Source: Lysinibacillus xylanilyticus
GTDB taxonomy: Bacteria > Bacillota > Bacilli > Bacillales_A > Planococcaceae
Assembly (NCBI RefSeq): GCF_001183605.1
Contig: NZ_LFXJ01000005.1
Location: 2,230,037-2,294,036, forward strand
Direction of reading: 5' to 3'
DNA: 64,000 bases
Part shown: positions 9,481-17,618 of the stretch, piece by piece
How the letters are laid out: each line of letters starts with the position of its first letter
Numbering within the stretch: the first letter of the stretch is position 1
Position numbers and translations under genes: made by a program
The notes under the pieces: model-generated
Told to the model about the DNA's origin: nothing
The model's input: only the letters and a program-made list of their open reading frames with translations
Database searches by the model: none

Positions 9481-9509
9481 ATAATACCATAATTCCGATA
9501 AATTGGAAA
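9481..9509 (-). promoter_or_regulatory. SigA-type promoter of the leader/ABC-F unit
   Basis: On the minus strand, TTTCCA and TATTAT are separated by exactly 17 bases. The -10 box lies about 20 bases before the leader-peptide ribosome site. Confidence 0.55.
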
Positions 9510-9572
9510 AGAAAAAATTTTCAGAGGCATTAAGACAATTATTTCAAATGTGTTTTTTATGAAAAATCAACT

Positions 9573-9692
9573 CTCGCTACATAAAACATTTGTAGCTGTC
9601 GCTCTGCTTTCGCCACATAAAACAGTTGTACCTGTCGCTTTGCTTTCGCTACATAAAACATTTGCTGAAAGAAGTTAAAATGAGTAGTTATA
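9573..9692. repeat. Dispersed mosaic repeat, copy E (partial)
   Basis: Contains the 3' modules of the repeat family: two tandem units of about 34 bases built on CTGTCGCTTTGCTTTCGCTACA, followed by the closing TGCTGAAAGAAGTTAAA. The same modules occur at 32790-32848 and 40750-40838. The short minus-strand frame that crosses it only reflects the repeat. Confidence 0.7.
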
Positions 9693-9811
9693 AGACTGAA
9701 AAAGTGCGAGGTTTTGTACAAAGACTTATGTACAATATCTCGCACTTATATATCTGACTCGATTTTTTATAATTATTCTAATGCTAAATCTGAGGATATT
9801 CCCCTATCTCT

Positions 9812-10840
9812 CTACGTTTTCACCTTTTTCACAAACATTTTAACAAACGGTACGAGGAAAACAGATACTACCAGCACTCGGAATAGCTGAAATGCTGTGA
9901 CGATCGTGACATTTGCATGCACGGAAGCGGCGATAATCCCCATTTGATCAAGTCCACCTGGTACAATACTTAAAAAGCCTGTTTTAAAATCAAGGCTGTA
10001 TAAACTCTTCATAATAAATGTTAAACCATAAGCTGCGCCAATAAAGATACCCGCCGATACAAATGCGTAAAACACATGCTTCTTCGATAAATGTAAATCT
10101 TCTTTTTTCAATAAAAGGCCGATGTAAATTCCAAGCATTAGCTGAGCAATATGAAGTAGTGACAACGGCAATTTTGGTACATCAATCCCTGCAATATTTA
10201 TGCCCATCAATAAAAACACTGGACCAAGCATATAACCTGTCGGAATTTTCGCCTTTTGTGCCAACCAACCCGCTACTCCACTCACAGCAAGTAAAGCTAT
10301 TAGGACCCATGTATATGCTCCGTTGACAGCTGAACCAGTTCCCCCAGAGCCTGACACCATTAATGGGACAAAGCCGACAATTAAAAGAACCCTTAATATT
10401 TGGAAAAACGTAATTACGACCATATCCATATCCCCTTGCTCCTCGGCAAAAGCAACGACCTGTGACATGCCACCAGGCACACAGCATGTTAACGCGGTCG
10501 CAAAATCTAAATCCGCTCGTTTTGCTACTAAATAACTAACGCCAAAAAACAATACAATAAATAATACGTTTAAAACAATCATACTCCCTAAAAATTGTTT
10601 AATATCCTGCACCGCTTCTGGTGTAAACGCAAAACCAATGGAATACCCCGCAACAATTAACCCTAAATTACGGAAATATTTATGCCATTTCAATTGTACT
10701 TTCGTCGATAACTGAATAATTAGCACTGCAGTTATAGCTCCAAGTAACCACGGCATTGGAATATGTAATACATTAAATAAAATCGCACCTGTTAAACCAA
10801 TACATAATGTAATAAACATGTGCTTGTCAAAAATAAACAT
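9812..10840 (-). CDS. AbrB-duplication family membrane protein
   Basis: A 342-residue integral membrane protein with about ten hydrophobic segments and an internal duplication of the AbrB-type membrane domain (PF05145). Each half has a Pro/Gly motif of the type PMPWLLGAI (residues 27-35) and PTGYMLGPV (near residue 205). The CCVPGGMSQV and SIVPGGLDQMG repeats are diagnostic. The family is poorly characterised and is not related to the DNA-binding AbrB; transport of a small metabolite is suspected. The ATG at 10840 follows GAGGGG. The gene is monocistronic and divergent from the LytTR module. Confidence 0.85.
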   Translation of the reverse strand: MFIFDKHMFITLCIGLTGAILFNVLHIPMPWLLGAITAVLIIQLSTKVQLKWHKYFRNLGLIVAGYSIGFAFTPEAVQDIKQFLGSMIVLNVLFIVLFFGVSYLVAKRADLDFATALTCCVPGGMSQVVAFAEEQGDMDMVVITFFQILRVLLIVGFVPLMVSGSGGTGSAVNGAYTWVLIALLAVSGVAGWLAQKAKIPTGYMLGPVFLLMGINIAGIDVPKLPLSLLHIAQLMLGIYIGLLLKKEDLHLSKKHVFYAFVSAGIFIGAAYGLTFIMKSLYSLDFKTGFLSIVPGGLDQMGIIAASVHANVTIVTAFQLFRVLVVSVFLVPFVKMFVKKVKT

Positions 10841-10937
10841 TGAAGCAACCCCTCGTGACTGTATCATTCTATTATGCCGTGAACTTGCCTATTTTTCTAC
10901 TTCATCACTTTTTTTAAAGGGTCTTATATCGTTAAAA

Positions 10938-10972
10938 TTGAACCTGTTATCTACAAAGTTTAACCTCTTATC
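10938..10972 (+). promoter_or_regulatory. Candidate LytTR operator (direct repeat)
   Basis: Two imperfect direct repeats, TTGAACCTGTTATC at 10938 and TTTAACCTCTTATC at 10959. They start 21 bases apart, two helical turns, which is how LytTR dimers usually bind. They lie about 100 bases upstream of the LytTR gene, so the likely role is autoregulation. Confidence 0.45.
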
Positions 10973-11065
10973 CAAGATTTTCTTCAATCTAAAATTTTCT
11001 ATGCTACATTATTATTATCTGATTCAGTGTTTCTCCATAGTGGAGATATGTAAAGGAGGCCTCCA

Positions 11066-11515
11066 ATGAAAATTCACTTAACGATCAATAGTGAGCTAGA
11101 AGAAACCGAGATTCATATACATGCGAAGGAATACACCGAGCAAATTGAACGATTGATGAAGCAGCTACAAGCTTCACAAACAACGATGCTAGATGGCTAC
11201 TTTCAACAAGAAATTCATATGCTAAAAATTTCAGATATTTATTCTATTTACGCAGAGGGTGCAAAAGTATTTTTGCAGACGGAGGAACAGGAATTCGAAA
11301 CGAAGCGTAAATTGTATGAGCTGGAAGCACAATTAGCGAAAGACTTTGCCCGAGTCAGTAAATCGACACTCGTTAACATTAATAAAATTGCCTCTATTCA
11401 AATGGGTAAAATCGGTACAACAGAACTGATATTAGAAAACGATGTGTCCGTCCATGTTAGCCGCAAATATTTAAAAGAATTAAAACACCACTTAGGTATT
11501 GGGAGGGACTCATAA
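11066..11515 (+). CDS. LytTR-domain DNA-binding regulator
   Basis: A 149-residue protein with a short N-terminal region (about 1-45) and a C-terminal LytTR domain. Recognisable parts are IYSIYAEGAKVFLQT, LEAQLAKDFARVSKSTLVNINKI and VSRKYLKELKHHLG. It has no receiver domain, as is usual for stand-alone LytTR regulators in Firmicutes. It begins a four-gene run with a DUF3021 protein, an ABC ATPase and a permease. In this common module the LytTR protein and its DUF3021 partner are thought to control the exporter. The start has AAAGGAGG upstream, and a possible operator lies at 10938-10972. Confidence 0.9.
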   Translation: MKIHLTINSELEETEIHIHAKEYTEQIERLMKQLQASQTTMLDGYFQQEIHMLKISDIYSIYAEGAKVFLQTEEQEFETKRKLYELEAQLAKDFARVSKSTLVNINKIASIQMGKIGTTELILENDVSVHVSRKYLKELKHHLGIGRDS

Positions 11516-11516
11516 T

Positions 11517-11924
11517 ATGAAAAAAATTATAAGTATGATGATTATCGGTCTACTCATATCACTAAGCTCTTCCTACGTCTTAGTAACATTAAGTGTTATA
11601 TCTAATAACGCTGTGATGTCAGGGGCGGAATTACTTGAACAAATTATCATCGCCGCCATACTTGGAGTTGTAATAGGTCTACTGTCTATCATCTATGATA
11701 TTGAACGTTTACCTTTTACTTCTCAGTTTATTCTACATGTAATTGCAGTTACGCTATGTGTCATGATTGCAGGTTATTTTGGGCGTTGGTTTGAATATTC
11801 CGGTGTTAAGTATGTTCTTATAAGTGAAGCTATTATTTACTTAATAGTTTGGTGCATCCTTTATGTACTTCAAAAAAGTGATATTGCAAAAATCAATCAA
11901 GAAATTCAAAAAAGAAAGGAATAA
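11517..11924 (+). CDS. DUF3021 membrane protein
   Basis: A 135-residue protein with four predicted membrane helices (about residues 4-24, 36-57, 70-90 and 100-122), matching the small DUF3021 family in length and layout. It normally sits next to a LytTR regulator and probably restrains it at the membrane. The ATG at 11517 follows GGGAGGG and begins two bases after the LytTR stop. Confidence 0.85.
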   Translation: MKKIISMMIIGLLISLSSSYVLVTLSVISNNAVMSGAELLEQIIIAAILGVVIGLLSIIYDIERLPFTSQFILHVIAVTLCVMIAGYFGRWFEYSGVKYVLISEAIIYLIVWCILYVLQKSDIAKINQEIQKRKE

Positions 11925-11929
11925 ACAAT

Positions 11930-12850
11930 ATGACCTTTGCTATACAAGTTGGGAATCTATGTAAGCAATATGGCAATCAACAAGCCGTAAAAGGTATTTC
12001 ATTTACAGTTGAACAAGGCTCCCTCTTCGCCTTTTTAGGTGCGAATGGTGCAGGAAAGTCAACGACTATTGAAATACTCTGTACATTATTAAAAAAATCA
12101 AGCGGTACTGTAAACATTAATGGTTATACACTTGATGCAAGCAACGACAATGCGGAAGTTCGAAAATCCATTGGTGTCGTATTCCAGCAAAGTTTACTAG
12201 ATGAACGATTAACGGTGCAGGAAAATATACTTCACCGTGGTAAAACATATGGCTTATCGAAAAAACAATTGACCGATAATTATCAATTCGTTTCAACATA
12301 CTTGCATTTAGCTGATATAGAAAAGCGCAAATATGGAACGTTATCAGGTGGTCAAAAAAGACGTGCTGATATCGCTCGAGCCCTTATCCATCGACCGAAA
12401 ATATTGTTTTTAGATGAACCAACAACTGGGCTTGATCCACAAACGCGTCAATTTGTTTGGCAAGCAATTAAACAGCTTCAACTAGAAACAAACATGACTG
12501 TTTTTTTAACAACTCATTATATGGAAGAAGCGGCAGTCGCTCATCAAGTCATCGTCTTAAAGGAAGGAGAAATTGTTGCTGAAGGGACACCTGATGAACT
12601 TAAAACAAAATACGCCTATGATTCAATGGCACTTGTTTTTCATAATAGTTCTGAAGGGATACAGTGGCTCGAAGATAATGCCATCTCCTATACTGAAAAG
12701 CTAGGTATTTTCTCCATCCAAGTCGAATCGACACTTCATGCTTTAACGCTATTAAAAAATGCAGAACCACTTATTGCTTCGTTTGAAGTAATCAAAGGTA
12801 CGATGGATGATGTCTTTCTTCATATTATGGCCGAGGGAGGCGTAGCTTAA
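11930..12850 (+). CDS. ABC transporter ATPase, exporter type
   Basis: A 306-residue ATPase of the DrrA/daunorubicin-resistance type. Walker A is GANGAGKSTT (near residue 38), the Q-loop is FQQSLLDERLTV, the signature is LSGGQKRRADIARAL, Walker B is ILFLDEPTTGLDP and the switch His is in TTHYMEEA. The C-terminal extension after residue 225 is usual for this subfamily. It pairs with the ABC-2 permease that starts on its last base. The pair probably exports a drug, peptide or lipid-like molecule. Confidence 0.92.
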   Translation: MTFAIQVGNLCKQYGNQQAVKGISFTVEQGSLFAFLGANGAGKSTTIEILCTLLKKSSGTVNINGYTLDASNDNAEVRKSIGVVFQQSLLDERLTVQENILHRGKTYGLSKKQLTDNYQFVSTYLHLADIEKRKYGTLSGGQKRRADIARALIHRPKILFLDEPTTGLDPQTRQFVWQAIKQLQLETNMTVFLTTHYMEEAAVAHQVIVLKEGEIVAEGTPDELKTKYAYDSMALVFHNSSEGIQWLEDNAISYTEKLGIFSIQVESTLHALTLLKNAEPLIASFEVIKGTMDDVFLHIMAEGGVA

Positions 12851-13725
12851 TGGAAGCATTATTTAGCTTAGTACAACGAAATAACAAGGTTTTTAGACGT
12901 GATAAAACACAAGTCTTCTACTCGCTACTTTCTGTCATTATTGTCATTGTTCTTTACGCAGTATTTCTTCAAAAAATGCAAGTAAATGCCATTGAAGAAG
13001 TGACAAAGGCTACTCCAGCGTTGGTAACGATGGTCAATGAATGGATTGTCGCAGGTTTACTTTCTATGACCGCTGTTTCTACTACACTCGCTGCGTATGG
13101 CATTGTTGTAAGGGATCTTGAATCAAAAGCGCAGGCTGATTTTCTAACAGCTCCTATCTCGCGAACAACCATTCAATTTAGCTATGTAATAAATGCCTTT
13201 TTCATTGGCTGTATCTTTTCCTTTATCGCCCTCATTGGCTGTGAAATTTTTATCCTATCAACAGGCGGTGAGCTACTAAGCTTCGGGGATTTCTTAAAAG
13301 TAGTAGGATTACTATTTTTATCAGTGTTACTTGCCAGTGTTTTTAATCTCTTCCTTGTGTTACTTGCAAACAGCCAACATTCATTTTCAACTCTCAGTAC
13401 AATCGTCGGTACAGCACTCGGTTTCTTATGTGGTGTTTATGTACCCGTTGGTGCACTCCCAAGCTTCGCTCAAAATGTTATTATGTATTTCCCTATCAGT
13501 CATACAACCTTACTATTACGCAATGCCTTTATGGAGAGCTCAATTTCAAAGGTTTTCGAAGGTGCGCCCGCTTCGCAGGTAGAAGAATACAAAAAAATGT
13601 ATGGTATAGTCTATGACCTTCATGGAAATATACTAAGTACCTCAACAAGCATTATCATTATTGTTGTCACAATTATTGTGCTAGCAATCTTATCTATTAT
13701 TATTTTTAAAAAGAAAAATAAATAA
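12850..13725 (+). CDS. ABC-2 type transporter permease
   Basis: A 291-residue permease with about six membrane helices, ending in FKKKNK. The middle of the protein shows the ABC-2 motif region (RDLESKAQADFLTAPISRTTI, then FLCGVYVPVGALPSFAQNVIMYFPISHTT). The start codon overlaps the ATPase stop (TAATG), so the two are coupled. It is the last gene of the LytTR-controlled module. A weak hairpin at about 13736-13763 followed by a T run probably ends transcription. Confidence 0.92.
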   Translation: MEALFSLVQRNNKVFRRDKTQVFYSLLSVIIVIVLYAVFLQKMQVNAIEEVTKATPALVTMVNEWIVAGLLSMTAVSTTLAAYGIVVRDLESKAQADFLTAPISRTTIQFSYVINAFFIGCIFSFIALIGCEIFILSTGGELLSFGDFLKVVGLLFLSVLLASVFNLFLVLLANSQHSFSTLSTIVGTALGFLCGVYVPVGALPSFAQNVIMYFPISHTTLLLRNAFMESSISKVFEGAPASQVEEYKKMYGIVYDLHGNILSTSTSIIIIVVTIIVLAILSIIIFKKKNK

Positions 13726-13735
13726 ACATTTTCGC

Positions 13736-13763
13736 ACATCGTTTATAAAATGGTGTGTTTTTT
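13736..13763 (+). terminator. Terminator of the LytTR-ABC operon
   Basis: Imperfect hairpin CACATCGTTT/AAAATGGTGTG followed by TTTTTTATT, beginning ten bases after the permease stop. Confidence 0.55.
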
Positions 13764-13848
13764 ATTGATTTTAATTAAACATTTTGTTATTTTAATAATA
13801 AATAAGCAAACAGAATAATTAATCGTTTGTTTTTCAGGAGGGCACTTA

Positions 13849-14604
13849 ATGGATGTAAATGAATTGTTTTGGCAGGCTTCGATCCATGACATAAAAAAAG
13901 GCTACAATGATGAAACAACACATTTCACTTGTTTGCTTTGCGGGGAAAAGATAGAAAAGGGTATTATTTATCCATATGAAGGCGTTCTCTACGAGGCAGA
14001 AAAATTTATGCAACATCATATTACTGCTGCACATCGATCTGTATTTCATTATTTAAATGGCCTTAATAAAAAAATGACAGGACTAACTGATCATCAAAGT
14101 CATATTTTACGCTTATTTTATGAAGGAAAAACCGATCAAGACATAAAAGAAGAGCTGGAAATTGGCAGTGCAACAACGATACGTCACCATCGCTTTACCC
14201 TTAAAGAAAAGGAACGACAAGCGAAAACTTTTCTTGCGATGATGGAGCTACTAAAAGAACAGGACCAAAAGGAAGATAGCTTTGTACCCATTCACAAAAC
14301 AGCTACGATGGTCGACGATCGCTATAATATTACGATTTCTGAAGAGCAGCAATTACTTGAAAAGTACTTTCCAGACGGTATTGGTAAAGAACTTGTCCGC
14401 TTCCCAAAACGTGAAAAACATAAAATTGTGATACTCCGTGCAATCACAAAGCTTTTCGATGAAACAAAACAGTATTCCGAAAAAGAATTAAACGAAATGA
14501 TTCAACCGATATATGAGGACTATGTGCAAATACGTCGCTATTTAATCGAATACGGCTTCATGGATCGACAAGAGGATGGCAGTGCTTACTGGATAAAAAA
14601 ATAA
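13849..14604 (+). CDS. DUF2087-domain transcriptional regulator
   Basis: A 251-residue protein with three visible parts. The N-terminus has a CLLCGEK...MQHHITAAH pattern (about residues 27-65), which looks like a small zinc-binding finger. The middle (about 75-130) is a LuxR-like helix-turn-helix (LTDHQSHILRLFYEGKTDQDIKEELEIGSATTIRHHRF). The C-terminus (about 180-251) is a DUF2087 domain (FPKREKHKIVILRAITKLF...YSEKELNEMI). The GIY-YIG-like gene starts 16 bases later, so they form an operon. No target is known from sequence. Confidence 0.85.
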   Translation: MDVNELFWQASIHDIKKGYNDETTHFTCLLCGEKIEKGIIYPYEGVLYEAEKFMQHHITAAHRSVFHYLNGLNKKMTGLTDHQSHILRLFYEGKTDQDIKEELEIGSATTIRHHRFTLKEKERQAKTFLAMMELLKEQDQKEDSFVPIHKTATMVDDRYNITISEEQQLLEKYFPDGIGKELVRFPKREKHKIVILRAITKLFDETKQYSEKELNEMIQPIYEDYVQIRRYLIEYGFMDRQEDGSAYWIKK

Positions 14605-14620
14605 GAAAGCAGGGTTTCCA

Positions 14621-14962
14621 ATGGACCATAAAAAAGAATTAAAAGAAATGTATAAAGAAATAAAAATCGAAGCTGGTGTTTTTACAATGACCAATAATCA
14701 AAATGGTAAAACGTTTGTTGGCAGCTTCAATAATTTAAAACGCTTAAACGGCTTTCAATTTATGTTAAAAACAAATACACATACTAATAAAGAGCTACAA
14801 GCCGATTACAACACACTCGGCAAGGATGCCTTCGATATTGAAGTTGTGGAATATTTGAAGAAAAAAGAAGAAGGCTATTTCGATGCAAAAAAAGAGCTAG
14901 AAAAGCTGGAACAAAAATGGCTCGACAAGCTTCAGCCATTTGGTGAACGTGGATATAACTAG
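14621..14962 (+). CDS. GIY-YIG nuclease-like protein
   Basis: A 113-residue protein that aligns with the short stand-alone GIY-YIG family of Bacilli. The name-giving motif is altered: GVF near residue 19 and FVG near residue 33 stand where GIY and YIG would be. NNLKRL (catalytic Arg region) and an acidic DIEVVEYL follow. Hydrophobic substitutions of this kind occur in the family, so activity is possible but not assured. It follows the DUF2087 regulator and ends just before a strong terminator. Confidence 0.8.
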   Translation: MDHKKELKEMYKEIKIEAGVFTMTNNQNGKTFVGSFNNLKRLNGFQFMLKTNTHTNKELQADYNTLGKDAFDIEVVEYLKKKEEGYFDAKKELEKLEQKWLDKLQPFGERGYN

Positions 14963-14968
14963 GTAACA

Positions 14969-15027
14969 TAAAAAAAGAATCTGTTTTCTCCGAGATTAAG
15001 TTAGAGAAACTTGCAGATTCTTTTTTT
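14969..15027. terminator. Strong terminator
   Basis: Arms AAAAAAAGAATCTG and CAGATTCTTTTTTT with an inner TTTTCTC/GAGAAAC stem. It ends the DUF2087/GIY-YIG operon and lies just before the 42-bp tandem array. Confidence 0.85.
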
Positions 15028-15094
15028 ATTTCAAATTGTTTCGCGTGGGGATTCACCGCTTCCGGATATTCTTTTTCGTAGGTGCAAATACCAG

Positions 15095-16080
15095 TTGGAC
15101 CCGAGCACTTTCCCCTTGTACCTGATCAGTTCTTTCGACCCGCGCACTTTCCCCTTGCACCTGCTCAGTTCTTTCGCTTACCTGCGCACTTTCTTCTTGC
15201 ACCTGCTCAGTTCTTTCGCTTACCTGCGCACTTTCTTCTTGCACCTGCTCAGTTCTTTCGCTTACCTGCGCACTTTCTTCTTGCACCTGCTCAGTTCTTT
15301 CGCTTACCTGCGCACTTTCTTCTTGCACCTGCTCAGTTCTTTCGCTTACCTGCGCACTTTCTTCTTGCACCTGCTCAGTTCTTTCGCTTACCTGAGCACT
15401 TTCCTCTTACACCTGATCAGTTCTTTCGCTTACCCGAGCACTTTCTTCTTATACCCGATCAGTTCTTTCGCTGACCCGAGCACTTTCCCCTTGCACCTGA
15501 TCAGTTCTTTAGCTGACCCGAGCACTTTCCCCTTGCACCTGATCAGTTCTTTCGCTTACCTGAGCACTTTCCTCTTACACCTGATCAGTTCTTTCGCTTA
15601 CCCGAGCACTTTCCTCTTACACCTGATCAGTTCTTTCGCTTACCCGAGCACTTTCCTCTTACACCTGATCAGTTCTTTCGCTTACCCGAGCACTTTCCTC
15701 TTACACCTGATCAGTTCTTTCGCTTACCCGAGCACTTTCCTCTTACACCTGATCAGTTCTTTCGCTTACCCGAGCACTTTCCTCTTACACCTGATCAGTT
15801 CTTTCGCTTACCCGAGCACTTTCCTCTTACACCTGATCAGTTCTTTCGCTTACCCGAGCACTTTCTTCTTATACCCGATCAGTTCTTTCGCTGACCCGAG
15901 CACTTTCCCCTTGCACCTGATCAGTTCTTTAGCTGACCCGAGCACTTTCCCCTTGCACCTGATCAGTTCTTTCGCTTACCTGAGCACTTTCCTCTTACAC
16001 CTGATCAGTTCTTTAGCTGACCCGAGCACTTTCCCCTTGCACCTGATCAGTTCTTTGGCTGACCTTAGCATTTCTTCCCC
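15095..16080. repeat. Array of about 23 imperfect 42-bp tandem repeats
   Basis: The unit is built around AGTTCTTTCGCTTACC, GCACTTTC and TCTTGCACCTG, 42 bases long, with no unique spacers. The early units (to about 15380) use a GCGCACTTTCTTC variant, and the later ones use GAGCACTTTCC with CTCTTACACCTGATC. A block of four distinctive variants around 15449-15580 recurs exactly 420 bases (ten units) later at about 15869-16000, showing a higher-order duplication. Because 42 is divisible by three, all frames that lack a stop stay open, so long spurious frames exist on both strands. I do not read this as coding. Confidence 0.85.
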
Positions 16081-16145
16081 GAATTTACTCCCACTTCTTT
16101 GCGCGAGGCTTTACATTGCGCACTAGTATTCATCTACTGGTACTC

Positions 16146-16520
16146 TTACTTCATTTCTTCCATTAAATGAATTTCCTGCTGAGCTTTTTTTGTTAGCTTT
16201 CCAAAAACTAACTCATAGGAATGTTTGATTAAATTTTCAACTAAATCAAATGGCACGTCATCTGCATCCATATAGATTGAATTCCAATGTGTTTTATTCA
16301 TATAGTAACCTGGAATAATACCTTCATAAGCTTCTCTCAACTCTTCGGCTCGATTAGGCTCACATTTTAATGTAAGTACCGGTCTTCCAGTAGCGTCTCC
16401 GCCCATCATCCCATACATTTTACCACCAATATGATAGCGATCTGCTTGCCATTCTTCTTTGAAATCATACGTTGTTCCACGAAGCTTTAGGCAATTTGCA
16501 TGAATTGTTTCTTTGTTCAT
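16146..16520 (-). CDS. MmcQ/YjbR family protein
   Basis: A 124-residue protein of the YjbR fold (a double-stranded-DNA-binding-like fold). Recognisable landmarks are LRGTTYDFKEEWQADRYHIGGKMYGMM, the VLTLKCEP strand, GYYMNKTHWNSIYM and the terminal helix with SYELVFGKLTKKAQ. Biochemical function is unsettled; members are small, cytoplasmic and often annotated as DNA-binding. It appears to be transcribed alone. Confidence 0.88.
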   Translation of the reverse strand: MNKETIHANCLKLRGTTYDFKEEWQADRYHIGGKMYGMMGGDATGRPVLTLKCEPNRAEELREAYEGIIPGYYMNKTHWNSIYMDADDVPFDLVENLIKHSYELVFGKLTKKAQQEIHLMEEMK

Positions 16521-16545
16521 TATTTAACCCCTTTTCATATCAAAA

Positions 16546-16593
16546 TAAAAAAAACACACGTTCGATTATTATAATTGTAATCAATAACGTGTG
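16546..16593 (-). terminator. Terminator downstream of the YitT-family gene
   Basis: On the minus strand CACACGTT and AACGTGTG pair across an AT-rich loop and run into eight Ts. It lies about 100 bases beyond the YitT-family stop. Confidence 0.7.
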
Positions 16594-16690
16594 CAGAAGA
16601 AATATTTAATTATTTTAAATCGTCTACTGAGCCTCTTAGGAACCATGAGAAAGCAGAGCGTCAGCATAATTCGTTATTACAAGACATCCA

Positions 16691-17506
16691 TTACTTTACG
16701 CCTCTATCAAACACGCCGATGACTTCGGTAGTTTGTAATATATTGACAAATGCTTTGGCATCCGCTTCCTTGATCATTGCTTTAACATCGGCAAGCTGAT
16801 AGCGTGTAATGACGGTAATTAAAACTTTTCGCCCTTCGCCTGAATAAGCACCCTTTGCATCCATAATAGTTACACCTCTATGAAGCTTTTCCAGTAACTG
16901 CTGTTTTACTTCCTCGCCCTTGCTCGTAATAATCATCATTGTCAATTTAATATGACTCGTATGAATAGTGTCGACAACCTTCCCTGTAGCATAAATTGAT
17001 ACGAGCGTCAGTAATGCCGCATCCCAGCTAAAAACGAATCCGGAGATAGCTACAACGATACCATTCAACGCAGAGATTAATGTACCCAGTGGAAAATCTC
17101 GTTTGCGACTTAGCAGCATCGCTATAATATCAAAACCACCAGAAGAACCTGCCGCACGAAAAATCATGCCCAACCCTAAGCCCACAATAACACCACCAAA
17201 TAATGAGGCAAGAATTGGATCTTGTGTAGCTTTATAAATCGGAATAATATACAAGCTTACCGACAAGACGACTACAGAAAGAATAGTATAGCCAATAAAT
17301 CGCTTCCCTAGCTTCAAGACCCCTAATATAAGCAAAGGCAAATTCAATAGTAAATTTAAAACCCCTGTATTCAAGGGTGTAATAATACCAAGCATGATAG
17401 CAATCCCGCTTAATCCGCCACTTAAAATCTCATGTGGAATTAACAAAAGATTGTAGGCAAGGGCGACTAATATTGATGAAAGTGTAATAACGACAATATT
17501 TCGCAT
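16691..17506 (-). CDS. YitT family membrane protein
   Basis: A 271-residue protein with five or six membrane helices (residues 1-175, the DUF161 region, including PHEILSGGLSGIAIMLG and RAAGSSGGFDIIAMLLSRK). A C-terminal soluble DUF2179 domain follows (about 195-265, including RGVTIMDAKGAYSGEGRKVLITVI). It matches the YitT/YqfU family typical of spore-forming Firmicutes, for which no transport substrate is established. It is monocistronic. Confidence 0.9.
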   Translation of the reverse strand: MRNIVVITLSSILVALAYNLLLIPHEILSGGLSGIAIMLGIITPLNTGVLNLLLNLPLLILGVLKLGKRFIGYTILSVVVLSVSLYIIPIYKATQDPILASLFGGVIVGLGLGMIFRAAGSSGGFDIIAMLLSRKRDFPLGTLISALNGIVVAISGFVFSWDAALLTLVSIYATGKVVDTIHTSHIKLTMMIITSKGEEVKQQLLEKLHRGVTIMDAKGAYSGEGRKVLITVITRYQLADVKAMIKEADAKAFVNILQTTEVIGVFDRGVK

Positions 17507-17618
17507 AACAATTCCCCTATCATTAACGAAAGAGTTTTATACTTCTTTCACTTAGAATACCCAACTTATTCGTTCAAAAAACCCGAATATGGCACTATTG
17601 CTGTGAAAACAACGGCAT

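Noticed and set aside
9557..9745. A 62-residue minus-strand frame
   Set aside because: It lies within repeat E and simply translates its modules (FYVAKA repeated).
10818..11069. An 83-codon plus-strand frame before the LytTR gene
   Set aside because: It overlaps the antisense start of the AbrB-type gene and the probable operator, with no ribosome site.
15053..15370. A 105-residue minus-strand frame in the array (QEESAQVSERTEQV repeats)
   Set aside because: It covers only the early units, starts mid-array with no ribosome site, and later units carry TAA in the same frame. I kept it only as a hint of a decayed gene.
15095..16080. CRISPR array
   Set aside because: The repeats are contiguous with no unique spacers, and there are no cas genes.
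15011..16126. A 371-residue plus-strand frame over the tandem array
   Set aside because: It has no ribosome site and overlaps a terminator. It is open only because the 42-bp unit is a multiple of three, and its hydrophobic repeat has no protein-like character.
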